Source: Arthrobacter sp. ZGTC412
Lineage (GTDB): Bacteria; Actinomycetota; Actinomycetes; Actinomycetales; Micrococcaceae
DNA length: 64,000 bases
Assembly: GCF_002929215.1 (NCBI RefSeq)
Contig: NZ_PJII01000001.1
Span: forward strand, 372,001-436,000
Direction of reading: 5' to 3'
Shown in pieces: positions 9,310 to 18,415 of this stretch. The notes below the pieces were generated by a model that was not told where the DNA came from, made no database searches, and worked only from the letters and a program-made list of their open reading frames with translations. Position 1 is the first letter of the stretch, and every line of letters begins with the position of its first letter. The translations under genes and the position numbers were made by a program.

Positions 9310-9335
9310 GGGGGCCCGGCTGTTGCCGGACCCCC
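9310..9335 (-). terminator. Intra-operon hairpin between the binding-protein gene and dppB
   Basis: GGGGGCCCGGC and GCCGGACCCCC with a TGTT loop and one internal mismatch, placed after the binding-protein stop codon. There is no clear U-tract, so it more likely causes partial termination or stabilises the upstream mRNA. Confidence 0.5.
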
Positions 9336-9365
9336 ACTAGCTATTTGAGTTGGACGGTCTCAGAA

Positions 9366-11036
9366 CTACTTAGCGGTGATGTTGTAGTACTGAATGACAC
9401 CGTTCCAGCCGCTGTCCACGTTGGTGACGTTCTGGCTCCACACGACCTGGCGTGCGGAGTACCACAGCGGGAGGTTGGGCAGGTCCTGGAAAAGGACCTC
9501 CTGGGCCTCGGTGAACTTGGCGTTGGCGTCGTCCGTGGACTTGGCGCCCAGTCCTTCGTTAAGGAGCTTGTCGAACTCGGGGTTCGTGTAGCCCTCGTAG
9601 TTGGCGCTGGCACCGGTCTTCAGGAGCGGGCCGAGGAAGTTGTAGAGCGACGGGTAGTCGGCCTGCCAGCCTGCCCGGGTGAAGCCGGGGAGTGTCTGCG
9701 CCTCGCGGAGGTCGAGGATCTCAGCGAACTTGGCGAACGGCTGTCCCTCGGCCTGGATGCCCAGGTTGTTCTTCAGGTTGTTGGCAACGGCGTCGATCCA
9801 TTCCTTGTTGCCGCCATCGGTGTTGTAGGCGAGCTGCAGGGTTTTTCCTGCGGGCCAGGGGCTGATGGCGTTGGCCTTTTCCCAGGCTTCCTTTGCCTTG
9901 GCGGCATCGAACTTCAGGACCTCGGATCCCTCAACGTTCTCGTTGTAGCCATCCACAGCCGGGGAGGTGAAGTCCTTGGCCGGGATGCGGGTGCCGCTGA
10001 AGATCACCTTGGTGATTTCGTCACGGTTGATCGCCATGGAGATGGCCTGACGGCGCAGCTTGCCTGCCTCACCCTGGAACTCGGGCAGGTAGCCCGGGAT
10101 GTTCAGGGTGGAGTTGCCGGCATACGGCTTGTTCAGGTGGTTCTCGGGGAAGTCCGTGGTGTAAGTCTTCAAGGCGTTCGTCGGAAGGACGTCCGTAACG
10201 TCCAGGTTGTTGGCCTGGATGTCAGTGTAGGCGGGAGCCGGATCGGTGTAGAACTTGAAAGTCACACCGCCGTTCTTGGCTACACGGGGGCCGGCGTAGT
10301 CCTCGTTCTTGACGAGTTCAATCTGGCTGTCGTGCTGCCAGGCGCCTTCCTTGGCCATCTTGTAGGGGCCGTTGCCAATCGGGTTTTCGCCGAATGCCTT
10401 CGGATCGGCGATCGCCTGGGACGGGAGCGGCATAAAGGCGGTGTAGCCAAGGCGCAGCGGCCAGTCGGCTTCCGGCTGGGTCAGCTTAACCTCAATGGTC
10501 GTGTCGTCCTTGAGGACCAGGCCGGAGAGGGTCTTCGCAGTGGGAGCGGGAACTTCGCTCTCGCCTTGCTTCTTGGTGGCGCTGACGGCGTCGTAGCCTT
10601 CAATCGACTCAAAGAAGCTGCTGTTGGACTGGGCGTTGGTGCTCAGTGCAGCAAAGTTCCAGGCGTCAACGAAGCTCTTGGCAGTGACTTCCTCACCGTT
10701 GGTGAACTTGGTGCCGGTCTTGACCTTGATCGTGTAGTTCTGGCCGTCCGGTGATTCGATCGACTCGGCCAAGGCGTTGACTGACTTGCCACTGGGGTCG
10801 TAGCTGGTCAGGCCTTCGAAGAGAAGTTCGACGACGCGGCCGCCGTAAACTTCGTTGGTGTTTGCCGGCAGCAACGGGTTCTGTGGTTCGTTGCTGTAAG
10901 CGGTGATGACCTTATTGGGGTCGCCAGCAGACTGGCTGGCACCCTCATTGCTGCCGCCTCCAGCGCCGCAGCCGGTCAGGGCGAGCGCGGCGATAGCCAC
11001 GATGCCCAGTGCTTTGGAAGTGCGCGCAAAACGCAT
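9366..11036 (-). CDS. Peptide ABC transporter substrate-binding lipoprotein (SBP_bac_5)
   Basis: A cluster C solute-binding protein of 556 residues, anchored to the outer face of the membrane. Signal MRFARTSKALGIVAIAALAL is followed by lipobox LTGCGAG (Cys about 24). The family core is present: GGRVVELLFEGLTSYDP, a VKTGTKFTNGEEVTA region, then NGPYKMAKEGAW and PGFTRAGWQADYPS. It presents oligopeptides to the DppBC permease encoded just downstream. The ATG complementary to 11034-11036 has AGGAGG upstream. An in-frame extension before it lacks signal-peptide character. A minus-strand TATATG at 11124-11129 is a weak -10 candidate. Confidence 0.92.
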   Translation of the reverse strand: MRFARTSKALGIVAIAALALTGCGAGGGSNEGASQSAGDPNKVITAYSNEPQNPLLPANTNEVYGGRVVELLFEGLTSYDPSGKSVNALAESIESPDGQNYTIKVKTGTKFTNGEEVTAKSFVDAWNFAALSTNAQSNSSFFESIEGYDAVSATKKQGESEVPAPTAKTLSGLVLKDDTTIEVKLTQPEADWPLRLGYTAFMPLPSQAIADPKAFGENPIGNGPYKMAKEGAWQHDSQIELVKNEDYAGPRVAKNGGVTFKFYTDPAPAYTDIQANNLDVTDVLPTNALKTYTTDFPENHLNKPYAGNSTLNIPGYLPEFQGEAGKLRRQAISMAINRDEITKVIFSGTRIPAKDFTSPAVDGYNENVEGSEVLKFDAAKAKEAWEKANAISPWPAGKTLQLAYNTDGGNKEWIDAVANNLKNNLGIQAEGQPFAKFAEILDLREAQTLPGFTRAGWQADYPSLYNFLGPLLKTGASANYEGYTNPEFDKLLNEGLGAKSTDDANAKFTEAQEVLFQDLPNLPLWYSARQVVWSQNVTNVDSGWNGVIQYYNITAK

Positions 11037-11176
11037 TCCGCCTCCTATGAGTTGTGGGAGAAAACGAGGGGAATCTTTGCTTCCCCGCAGGCGAGACGCA
11101 GCTAGCAACTGTGACGCAACCTACATATACGAGTAGCCTAACCGCACGAAGTCCAGATACTGGTACTCCGTTGCCA

Positions 11177-11195
11177 AACCGTGACCGGCACGGTT
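11177..11195 (-). repeat. Small inverted repeat between the two binding-protein genes
   Basis: AACCGTG and CACGGTT around a five-base loop, in the 277-bp gap 11037-11313. No U-tract follows on the minus strand, so it is either a weak terminator of the upstream gene or an operator for the downstream one. I see no gene in this gap. Confidence 0.35.
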
Positions 11196-11313
11196 CAATG
11201 CCTTAGCCGGTCAACGGAAGTTGTGCAAGTCACATGCTACTCGCCGGTAGGCTGAACAGCGAATTGAAAATGTGAACCCGAACACGCGACCTGCGGCAGA
11301 CGTACAGCAGCTC

Positions 11314-13077
11314 CTAGGCCAGCCGCCAGTCCCAGACGTTCCACCAGACCCCCAGGGTGCCCGGACTTGGTTTCACCCCGGTAATCCGGGCGCTGAAAGC
11401 TGTGGTGCCCACGGTCTGGTACAGCGGCAGGCCGTAAGCGTTCTCCCACACCTGCTTATCAATTTCCGCCAGGAGCTCGTCCTGTTTCGCCAGGTCAGTG
11501 GTCCCGGCGAGTTCTTGCATGACCCTGTCCGCGTCGCCGTCGGAGAATCCGTTGAAATTGCTGCCTGCGCCGGTGCGGAAGATCTGCGGGACGCGGCTGA
11601 CACCTACTCCGGAGCCGATCCAGCCGAGCAGTGCCGCGTCGTACGCGCCGCCACCCAGGGCCTTGGCCCAGTCGGCGTTGCCTTGTCCGGCGTCAACCAC
11701 CTGGAAGCCTGCCAGCGCCGCCGAGTCCCTGATCAGGGCAAAAGCTTCAGCGCGGTTGGGGTTATCGCGGTTGTAAAGGATGCGGACGGTGGGGGTTTCT
11801 CCATCCAGGAGCGCCCGTGCGCCGTCTATGTCCACCTCGGCATAACCTGCGGAGCCATTGTTCTTGGCGGTATCTTCGTACTTTGGCTGCCCGGGCAGGA
11901 AGACGTGCGAGTCGAGGGGCGTTGCATCGGGCAGCAGGTCCCCGACGACGGCGTCAACAATGGCTTGGCGCGGCACCGTCTTCAGGAAGGCCTCCCGGAC
12001 GTCTTCCCGTACGAAGGGCCCGGAGAAGTTCAGGTCCAGGTGGTCATACCCGGACTGGTTGTACCGCTCAACAGTGTTGCCCTGCCCGGCGAGGCCGGTG
12101 AACAGATCATCGGTACCCGCTGAGGGCTGGGGCGAGATGATGTCCACCCGCCCGTTCCGCAGGGCATCCACAGCCGCCGGCACGGCGCCGGTAAACCGGA
12201 TGTTGATCTCATCGAGCCACGGCTCCTGGCCCCAAATGTAATCCCGGTTGCGGACCAGCCTCATGGAAACTCCGGGGACGATGTCCCGGACGATGTACGG
12301 CCCGCTGGAGAGGTAGACAGCGGGATCATCAGGAAGTCCCTTGGTATCGAATCCGGAGTTCCAAAAGTCGCTGACCTGCTTCAGCGCAGAGTTGACCGCC
12401 GGCTCTTCGACGTCCCCACGGGGTGAGTCCTTAATCAGGTCGATGAGGTCCTCCTCATCGTTCAGGCCGCTTTTCGCGGCCACCACGTGCGCCGGCAGGC
12501 CGACGTCGAACCCCACTTCCCAGTCGGCGTACGGCAGGGTGTACTCCAAAGTGATGGAACGTCCGTCCGCTCCGACCTCGGGAAGAACTGTTCCTGCCAG
12601 CCCGCTGGTGTCGGCGGCGGTGGAGAAATACTTGGTGCCGGTCCCGGCCATCGGATCGGCGTCGTCGAAGTAGCCTGAGCCGGCAGCCCAGCTCAGCAGG
12701 AGGTCGCCGGCGTCGATGGCTTCGCCGTCAGACCACGTGACGCCCTCGTTGACGGTGTACCTCACCTTGAGCGGCTCGTCCGAAACCTTCTCGAAGCGCC
12801 CGAACTTTTCGTTGCGTACGACTGTGGACGAAGCGTCAAGGTAGTAGAACCCTGAGTGGGTGATGTGCCCGACCTTCGAGTTGATGTCCGTGTTGCCGTC
12901 AGTGCTGTAGGGATTGAAGGAGGAGAACGCGTTGACCTCGGCAACGGTGGCGCTGCCACCGCGCTTGGCCTCCCCCACCACCACGGGCGTGGTGCCTCCG
13001 CTGCTTGAGCAGCCCGAAAGCACCACGGCAGCCGCTACCGCCGCGGTGATGGCCTGCATTAGACGCCTGACCGGCAT
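11314..13077 (-). CDS. Second ABC transporter substrate-binding lipoprotein (SBP_bac_5)
   Basis: A 587-residue paralogue located upstream of the first binding protein. Signal MPVRRLMQAITAAVAAAVV runs into lipobox LSGCSSS (Cys about 23). The mature region has SSFNPYSTDGNTDINSKVG, the VNEGVTWSDGEAIDAGD segment of the family, and a C-terminal NAYGLPLYQTVG. It is clearly diverged from the downstream copy, so it may offer a second ligand range to the same permease; that is inference. The ATG complementary to 13075-13077 has AAGGAGG seven bases upstream. The longer upstream frame is not supported by a signal peptide. Confidence 0.9.
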   Translation of the reverse strand: MPVRRLMQAITAAVAAAVVLSGCSSSGGTTPVVVGEAKRGGSATVAEVNAFSSFNPYSTDGNTDINSKVGHITHSGFYYLDASSTVVRNEKFGRFEKVSDEPLKVRYTVNEGVTWSDGEAIDAGDLLLSWAAGSGYFDDADPMAGTGTKYFSTAADTSGLAGTVLPEVGADGRSITLEYTLPYADWEVGFDVGLPAHVVAAKSGLNDEEDLIDLIKDSPRGDVEEPAVNSALKQVSDFWNSGFDTKGLPDDPAVYLSSGPYIVRDIVPGVSMRLVRNRDYIWGQEPWLDEINIRFTGAVPAAVDALRNGRVDIISPQPSAGTDDLFTGLAGQGNTVERYNQSGYDHLDLNFSGPFVREDVREAFLKTVPRQAIVDAVVGDLLPDATPLDSHVFLPGQPKYEDTAKNNGSAGYAEVDIDGARALLDGETPTVRILYNRDNPNRAEAFALIRDSAALAGFQVVDAGQGNADWAKALGGGAYDAALLGWIGSGVGVSRVPQIFRTGAGSNFNGFSDGDADRVMQELAGTTDLAKQDELLAEIDKQVWENAYGLPLYQTVGTTAFSARITGVKPSPGTLGVWWNVWDWRLA

Positions 13078-13140
13078 GCCGCCTCCTTGTTTTCCTTCTG
13101 CGGGAGGGGCTCCTGGAATTGCCAGGATCACGCCCTGTAC

Positions 13141-14760
13141 TCAGGATAAGGCGTCTGGCGGCGCGATCGTCGACGCCGTTCGCAGCAGCCGTGTTGCCTC
13201 CTGCCCCACGCCCAGCAGCGCTTCAGCACGTCGGCGGTGCTCCCGCCGCTTGTCCGGGTCCATCTTGTCGAGCAGCGAGACCACCATCCGCGAGCGCGGA
13301 TTCCTTTCGAAGACCTCCCTGTGGTCATCAATGAAGGTCCAGTACAGCCCATCCCAGTCAAGCATCCATTCCCCTGCCGGCAGGTCCGACATCTTTCGGA
13401 GGTAGTTGCTGCCGGAAACGTAGGGTTTCGTGGTGATCTCCTCCCCCACAGCGAACTGGCTCATTGCATACACGTTCGGGACCATCACCCAGTCGTACGC
13501 GTCGATGAAGAGTTCCATGAACCATTCGTAGACGTCGTCGGGATGGATCCGCAGCAGGGACATCGCGTTGCCCAGGACCATCAACCGCTCAATGTGATGG
13601 GCATACCCGGTGGCAAGGACGCGGGAGATCACCATGTCCACAGGCGCAAGCCCCGTGCCGGCATCCCACCACCCTTCCCCCAGTTCGTTCTTGTGATTCA
13701 ACCGGTTGGCGGTGCGCATCTGCCGACCGCGGGTCCGGTACGTGGCGCGCATGTACTCCCGCCAGCCAATCACCTGCCGCACGAAACCCTCAAGGGAGGC
13801 GAGCGGAGTGTCCGGCCCCGCACCGTCGAGCACCTCCTGCAGGACCTGCCGGGGGTCCAGCAGTCCTATGTTCAGGGCCGGTGTGAGCAAGCTGTGGGAA
13901 ATGAACGGATGCACAGCGGAGATCGCATCCTCATAGGGTCCGAAGTCGTCAAGGCGTTCGCGGACGAATTCCTGCAAATGCTTGTGTGCTTCGTCGGCGC
14001 TCGTTGGCCAGGCAAACAGGTGGGGGTCACCCGGAGCGTCCGGGAACTCCTCCGCCACCCAGGCAATCGCCTGGGCGACGTCGTCGGACGCCCCGTCTCC
14101 GGCACCGGCGGCATGGTCGCTGAGCCCTTCAAGGTCGAAGGTCCCCTCCTGCCGCAGGACGGGATGGCGCGCAAACCGGCCAACGGTGCGGGGCGTGTAC
14201 CCGCGGGGGAGCTTTTTCCGGTTATCGGCGTCAAAGGACCATTGCCCACCTGCTGGTTCCCCGCCGTCGACAAGAACGTCGAGCCGGCGGCGCTGCCACA
14301 CGTAAAAATCGTGCATACGGGACGCATTGTGGGCAAACCAGCCATCGATCTGTCCGCGGCCGGTAAGGAAGTTCGGCGTCTCCAGCACGTCCTCTTCGCG
14401 CATCCGGTAACCACCGTCGGCCAGGCCGGCAAACAGGTCCTGCTCAAGCCAGTCATCCACCACGTCGAACCATGTCACCTGCGCCGGGCGTCGGTGACGC
14501 ACGAGTTCTGCGAGCCGGTGGCGGGAGCTGCGGCCGGCCTCACTGCCGAGGACCACAACTTCGTGGCCTTTCCCGCTCAGACGGCGCGCAAACCGGCTCA
14601 TTGACGCGCGGTGCAGGACCAGCTTGTGGGAGTGGAACGAATACTGGCGAAAGAGCAGGTCATGCTCGATGAGCACAAACACGGTGCCGTTTGCCGCATC
14701 AAGATGCTGGTAGAACAACTGATGCGGCAGAACAAGGCGCAGGTGCGGGCCGGAAGTCAT
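13141..14760 (-). CDS. Cryptochrome/photolyase-family protein (FeS-BCP/PhrB type) with no cysteine
   Basis: A 539-residue flavoprotein of the bacterial photolyase-related family. Hallmarks are the N-terminal LVLPHQLF start, the FLTGRGQIDGWF and RRLDVLVDGGEPAGGQWSFDADNRKKLP segments, and the C-terminal FAD-binding region with GWREYMR, HHIERLMVLGNAMSLL, DAYDWVMVPNVYAMSQFA and KPYVSGSNYLRKMSD. Characterised relatives such as Agrobacterium PhrB repair (6-4) photoproducts and hold a 4Fe-4S cluster on four cysteines. Here the expected cysteine-rich stretch after KMSD reads LPAGEWMLDWDGLYW, and I find no cysteine anywhere in the protein. FAD binding probably remains; the cluster cannot. A TATTGT -10 box six bases before the ATG suggests a leaderless mRNA. 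Confidence 0.88.
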   Translation of the reverse strand: MTSGPHLRLVLPHQLFYQHLDAANGTVFVLIEHDLLFRQYSFHSHKLVLHRASMSRFARRLSGKGHEVVVLGSEAGRSSRHRLAELVRHRRPAQVTWFDVVDDWLEQDLFAGLADGGYRMREEDVLETPNFLTGRGQIDGWFAHNASRMHDFYVWQRRRLDVLVDGGEPAGGQWSFDADNRKKLPRGYTPRTVGRFARHPVLRQEGTFDLEGLSDHAAGAGDGASDDVAQAIAWVAEEFPDAPGDPHLFAWPTSADEAHKHLQEFVRERLDDFGPYEDAISAVHPFISHSLLTPALNIGLLDPRQVLQEVLDGAGPDTPLASLEGFVRQVIGWREYMRATYRTRGRQMRTANRLNHKNELGEGWWDAGTGLAPVDMVISRVLATGYAHHIERLMVLGNAMSLLRIHPDDVYEWFMELFIDAYDWVMVPNVYAMSQFAVGEEITTKPYVSGSNYLRKMSDLPAGEWMLDWDGLYWTFIDDHREVFERNPRSRMVVSLLDKMDPDKRREHRRRAEALLGVGQEATRLLRTASTIAPPDALS

Positions 14761-14772
14761 TTCCTAACAATA
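14761..14772 (-). promoter_or_regulatory. Putative leaderless promoter -10 box before the photolyase gene
   Basis: Minus-strand TATTGT (14767-14772), then six bases, then the ATG complementary to 14758-14760. The intervening TAGGAA is too close to the ATG to act as a Shine-Dalgarno. Confidence 0.45.
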
Positions 14773-14798
14773 GGCGCGGCGCCGTGGCCGGGCACGGA

Positions 14799-15884
14799 TC
14801 AGACGTTGAAGCGGAACTCCACCACATCGCCGTCGGCCATGACATATTCCTTGCCTTCGATCCTGACCTTACCCCGGGACTTGGCCTCCGCCATTGACCC
14901 CGCATCGATAAGGTCGTCAAAGGAGACCACCTCGGCTTTGATGAAGCCGCGCTGGAAGTCAGTGTGGATCACACCGGCGGCCTGGGGAGCAGTATCGCCG
15001 CGGTGGATGGTCCACGCGCGCGCTTCCTTGGGACCGGCTGTGAGGTAGGTCTGCAGGCCCAGGGTGTGGAAGCCGACCCTGGCGAGCTGGTCCAGCCCGG
15101 ATTCGTCCTGGCCGTTCATTTCCAGCATCTCCCGAGCCTCTTCCTCGTCCAGTTCCACGAGGTCGGCCTCAAGCTTGGCGTCGAGGAAGATGCAGTCGGC
15201 CGGGGCCACGAGGGCCCGGAGTTCTTCCTGCTTTTCCGGGCTGCCGAGGATTCCGTCGTCAGCGTTGAAGACGTAGATGAAAGGCTTGGCCGTCAGGAGG
15301 CTGAGCTCCTTGAGGTGGTCCATCTCCAGCTTGTCGCTCTTGATGGAGGAGAAGATGGTGTCGCCGCGCTCAAGCACCTTCTGTGCGGCGAGGATCGCGT
15401 TCAGCTCTGCGGCCTCGCGCTTTTTGATCTTCACTTCTTTTTCGATTCGCGGAATAGCTTTTTCGATGGTCTGCAGGTCCGCGAGGATCAGCTCGGTGTT
15501 AATGGTCTCCATGTCGGAGCGGGGATCCACCTTGCCATCGACGTGGATTACGTCGGGATCGTCGAAGACACGCACCACCTGGGCGATCGCTTCTGCCTCG
15601 CGGATATTGGCCAGGAACTGGTTCCCAAGGCCTTCGCCCTCACTGGCGCCTTTGACGATGCCGGCGATGTCCACGAAGGAGACCGCGGCGGGCAGCAGGC
15701 GCTGGGAGTTGAAGAGGTCGCCAAGCTGCTTGAGCCGGGGATCCGGCAGGCTGACAACGCCCACGTTGGGCTCAATGGTGGCGAACGGATAGTTCGCTGC
15801 CAGGACCTGGTTGCGGGTCAGTGCGTTGAAGAGGGTTGATTTGCCGACGTTGGGCAGTCCGACGATGCCAATAGTAAGAGCCAC
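14799..15884 (-). CDS. ychF: Redox-responsive ribosome-binding ATPase YchF
   Basis: An Obg-family P-loop protein of 361 residues that binds ATP rather than GTP and associates with the 70S ribosome. G1 is GLPNVGKST at the N-terminus. G3 is [17 protein letters not shown]. The G4 position reads FNADD in place of NKxD, as expected for ATP-specific YchF. A coiled-coil insertion ([18 protein letters not shown]) and the C-terminal TGS domain ending [14 protein letters not shown] complete it. I choose the GTG complementary to 15882-15884 (VALTIGIVG). An ATG six bases earlier lies only two bases from a TAGAAT -10 box, too close to be transcribed. Confidence 0.93.
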   Translation of the reverse strand: MALTIGIVGLPNVGKSTLFNALTRNQVLAANYPFATIEPNVGVVSLPDPRLKQLGDLFNSQRLLPAAVSFVDIAGIVKGASEGEGLGNQFLANIREAEAIAQVVRVFDDPDVIHVDGKVDPRSDMETINTELILADLQTIEKAIPRIEKEVKIKKREAAELNAILAAQKVLERGDTIFSSIKSDKLEMDHLKELSLLTAKPFIYVFNADDGILGSPEKQEELRALVAPADCIFLDAKLEADLVELDEEEAREMLEMNGQDESGLDQLARVGFHTLGLQTYLTAGPKEARAWTIHRGDTAPQAAGVIHTDFQRGFIKAEVVSFDDLIDAGSMAEAKSRGKVRIEGKEYVMADGDVVEFRFNV

Positions 15885-15986
15885 GAGCATTGATTCTACC
15901 CGCAGCAGGCATCAGGGTGGTTCGGGGACGGGCGGGCCGAAATGTCGCTTCGGCAAAATGTCATAGCCCCATGCGACAGTGAGCAC

Positions 15987-17216
15987 ATGGATGCTTTCGC
16001 GCTGATACTGACTTTGTTCATGCTGTTACTGGGGGCCCTTGCGGGCGCCGCAGCCACTTACTTTGCGCTGCGGAAAAACAGCCGCGCCGTGGAAGAGGAC
16101 TTCGACGCCGTTTCGTCGCGGCTTTCAGAGGTGAGCGCACAGTTCGCCGCGGCCGACGCCGAGCGCCGCCTTTTGGCCGCACAGAACCGGGAGCTGGGCG
16201 AGTCGCGGTCCCAGGACGGCAGCGTGCTCCGTGCACTTGCGCCCGTGGCCGAAAAACTGACAGCAGTGCAGCAGCAGGTGGCGCTGCTGGAGCGGGACCG
16301 GCTGGAGCAGTACGGCCAGCTCGCGCAGCAATTGCAGGAAGCCCGGCTCTCGGATGAACAGCTGATCCGGTCCACCCACGCGCTGGAGTCCGCCCTGCGG
16401 TCCAATAGCGCGCGGGGGCAGTGGGGCGAGGTCCAGTTGCGACGCGTTGTGGAGGCGTCCGGAATGTTGCGGCACGTCGACTTCATCGAGCAGGTCCACA
16501 GCACCGGCAGCGAGTCGTCGGTCCGCCCGGACCTGGTGGTCCAGCTCCCCGGCGAGAAGCAGTTGGTGGTGGACGCAAAGGTCCCCTTGTCGGCCTACCT
16601 CGAAGCCCAGGAGCTTGGCGCATCCATGGACTCCCGCGCGGCGCAGGCCGGGCCGGTCCTGAGTACGGACCGCCGCTCGCAGCAGGCGCTGCTGGCCGCC
16701 CACGCCAAGGCCCTGCGGGCCCACGTGGACTCCCTCAGCAACAAAAAGTACTGGGACATCCCCGGCAACTCCCCCGAGCTGGTGGTCTGCTTCATCCCGG
16801 CGGAATCGATCCTCGCCGCGGCACTTATGGCCGACGCCGAGCTCCTTGACCATGCGCTGTCCAGGAATGTTGTCCTGGCGTCGCCAAGCACACTGCTGGC
16901 TGTGCTGAAATCAGTCGCGTTCACCTGGCGGCAGGACGTCCTGACGGACAGCGCCCGCGAACTCTTCGACCTCGCAAGGCAGTTGTACGACCGGATGGGG
17001 ACCCTGGGCGAAAACGTCACCAAGCTGGGGTCGTCACTGAAGACGTCCGTGGACCGCTACAACTCCATGGTGGGCACGCTGGAGGCGCGTGTCCTTCCCA
17101 CTGCCCGGAAGCTGAACACGCTGGAGGAATCCGGGCTGGTCACTCCTCCGGTTGTGGAGGTCACGCCGCGCGCGCTCGCAGCCCCTGAACTCCAAAGCGA
17201 GGACGAGGCTGCCTAA
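15987..17216 (+). CDS. rmuC: DNA recombination protein RmuC
   Basis: A 409-residue membrane-anchored protein with a nuclease-fold core, thought to limit inversions at short inverted repeats. An N-terminal helix (ALILTLFMLLLGALAGAAATYFAL) is followed by a long coiled coil (about residues 35-140), then the conserved core: ARGQWGEVQLRRVVEASGM, PDLVVQLPGEKQLVVDAKVPL, KKYWDIPGNSPELVVCFIPAE and ASPSTLLAVLKSVAFTWRQ. The ATG at 15987 places the membrane helix at the very start. The frame upstream (from 15942) is open but not needed. GACAGT six bases before the ATG is a weak -10 candidate. It converges on ispH. Confidence 0.9.
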   Translation: MDAFALILTLFMLLLGALAGAAATYFALRKNSRAVEEDFDAVSSRLSEVSAQFAAADAERRLLAAQNRELGESRSQDGSVLRALAPVAEKLTAVQQQVALLERDRLEQYGQLAQQLQEARLSDEQLIRSTHALESALRSNSARGQWGEVQLRRVVEASGMLRHVDFIEQVHSTGSESSVRPDLVVQLPGEKQLVVDAKVPLSAYLEAQELGASMDSRAAQAGPVLSTDRRSQQALLAAHAKALRAHVDSLSNKKYWDIPGNSPELVVCFIPAESILAAALMADAELLDHALSRNVVLASPSTLLAVLKSVAFTWRQDVLTDSARELFDLARQLYDRMGTLGENVTKLGSSLKTSVDRYNSMVGTLEARVLPTARKLNTLEESGLVTPPVVEVTPRALAAPELQSEDEAA

Positions 17217-17279
17217 GGGCGGCCGCCGGTTCGCGATTCGCGGATAAAAACTCCCGGACAAGGACTTTGGATACAGGAA

Positions 17280-17307
17280 GGGCCTGGCAGCGACGGCTGC
17301 CAGGCCC
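17280..17307. terminator. Terminator between rmuC and ispH
   Basis: A perfect 11-bp stem GGGCCTGGCAG / CTGCCAGGCCC with a CGACGG loop, in the gap between converging genes. Confidence 0.75.
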
Positions 17308-17323
17308 TTCCCACTTCTTACTG

Positions 17324-18403
17324 TCAGCTGCGCGGGCGGCGTCCACCCAGGGCACGGGTGACATCGCCGGCCTGCTTCAAGGTTGCCCGGAGCTCTTTGG
17401 GCAGCGAGAAGAGGAGGTCCTCTTCGGCGGTGACGACTTCCTCGACGCTGCCGTAGCCGTAGTCGGCCAGCAGGCGGAGGACGTCCTGCACCAGCACCTC
17501 GGGCACTGATGCGCCGGACGTCACACCAACTGTGGCGACGCCTTCGAACCAGGCCTCGTCCACTTCATTGGCGAAGTCCACCCGGTAGGAGGCTTTGGCC
17601 CCGTATTCCAGGGCAACCTCCACCAGCCTTACGGAGTTGGAGGAGTTGGCCGAACCCACCACGATGACCAGGTCGGCCTGGGGAGAGATCTTCTTGATGG
17701 CCACCTGGCGGTTGGTGGTGGCGTAGCAGATGTCGTCGCTGGGCGGGTCCTGCAGGGTGGGGAACCGATCCTTCAACAACCGGACCGTTTCCATGGTCTC
17801 GTCAACGCTGAGGGTGGTCTGCGAAAGCCAAATGACCTTTTCCGGATCCCGCACCGTCACCTTGTCCACTTCGTGCGGGCCATTGATGATCTGGATGTGT
17901 TCTGGAGCTTCACCCGCAGTGCCTTCCACTTCCTCGTGGCCGTCGTGGCCGATCAGCAGGATGTCGAAGTCGTCCTTCGCGAAGCGGACGGCTTCCTTAT
18001 GGACCTTGGTCACCAGCGGGCAGGTGGCGTCAATGGTGCGGAGGCCGCGGTCATCAGCGGACTGGAGCACGGCCGGCGATACGCCGTGGGCAGAAAAAAT
18101 CACCAGGGCACCCTCGGGCACTTCGTCCGTTTCTTCTACGAAGATGGCGCCCTTTTCCTCCAGGGAGCTGACCACGTGGACGTTGTGCACAATCTGCTTG
18201 CGCACGTACACAGGAGGGCCGTAGTGCTCGAGGGCCTTCTCGACGGCGATGACGGCGCGGTCAACACCGGCGCAGTACCCACGCGGAGCAGCAAGCAGCA
18301 CCTTCTTGGTTCCGGACACCGGGGCTGCAGCAGCTACTTCCTCAGGAGAGCGGCGCCTACGCGGGATAGTGGGCATCGAAAGGGAAACAGCTGAGGGGGT
18401 CAT
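17324..18403 (-). CDS. ispH: 4-hydroxy-3-methylbut-2-enyl diphosphate reductase IspH (LytB)
   Basis: The last enzyme of the non-mevalonate isoprenoid pathway; it reduces HMBPP to IPP and DMAPP using a 4Fe-4S cluster. The three cluster cysteines are visible in [22 protein letters not shown] and [11 protein letters not shown]. The conserved [22 protein letters not shown] and [13 protein letters not shown] motifs are also present. The 359-residue length includes a basic N-terminal extension common in this group. The ATG complementary to 18401-18403 has no Shine-Dalgarno, but a TAGAAT -10 box stands six bases before it. Confidence 0.95.
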   Translation of the reverse strand: MTPSAVSLSMPTIPRRRRSPEEVAAAAPVSGTKKVLLAAPRGYCAGVDRAVIAVEKALEHYGPPVYVRKQIVHNVHVVSSLEEKGAIFVEETDEVPEGALVIFSAHGVSPAVLQSADDRGLRTIDATCPLVTKVHKEAVRFAKDDFDILLIGHDGHEEVEGTAGEAPEHIQIINGPHEVDKVTVRDPEKVIWLSQTTLSVDETMETVRLLKDRFPTLQDPPSDDICYATTNRQVAIKKISPQADLVIVVGSANSSNSVRLVEVALEYGAKASYRVDFANEVDEAWFEGVATVGVTSGASVPEVLVQDVLRLLADYGYGSVEEVVTAEEDLLFSLPKELRATLKQAGDVTRALGGRRPRS

Positions 18404-18415
18404 TACTCGATTCTA
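18404..18415 (-). promoter_or_regulatory. Putative leaderless promoter -10 box before ispH
   Basis: Minus-strand TAGAAT (18410-18415), then CGAGTA, then ATG. It overlaps the end of the upstream membrane-protein gene. Confidence 0.5.

Noticed and set aside
13237-14604. A 455-codon plus-strand frame opposite the photolyase gene
   Set aside because: It is antisense to a protein with clear family motifs, with no ribosome site or recognisable fold.
15885-15890. ATG complementary to 15888-15890 as ychF start
   Set aside because: It lies only two bases from the TAGAAT box, so it would not be transcribed from that promoter; the GTG six bases on gives the normal family N-terminus.
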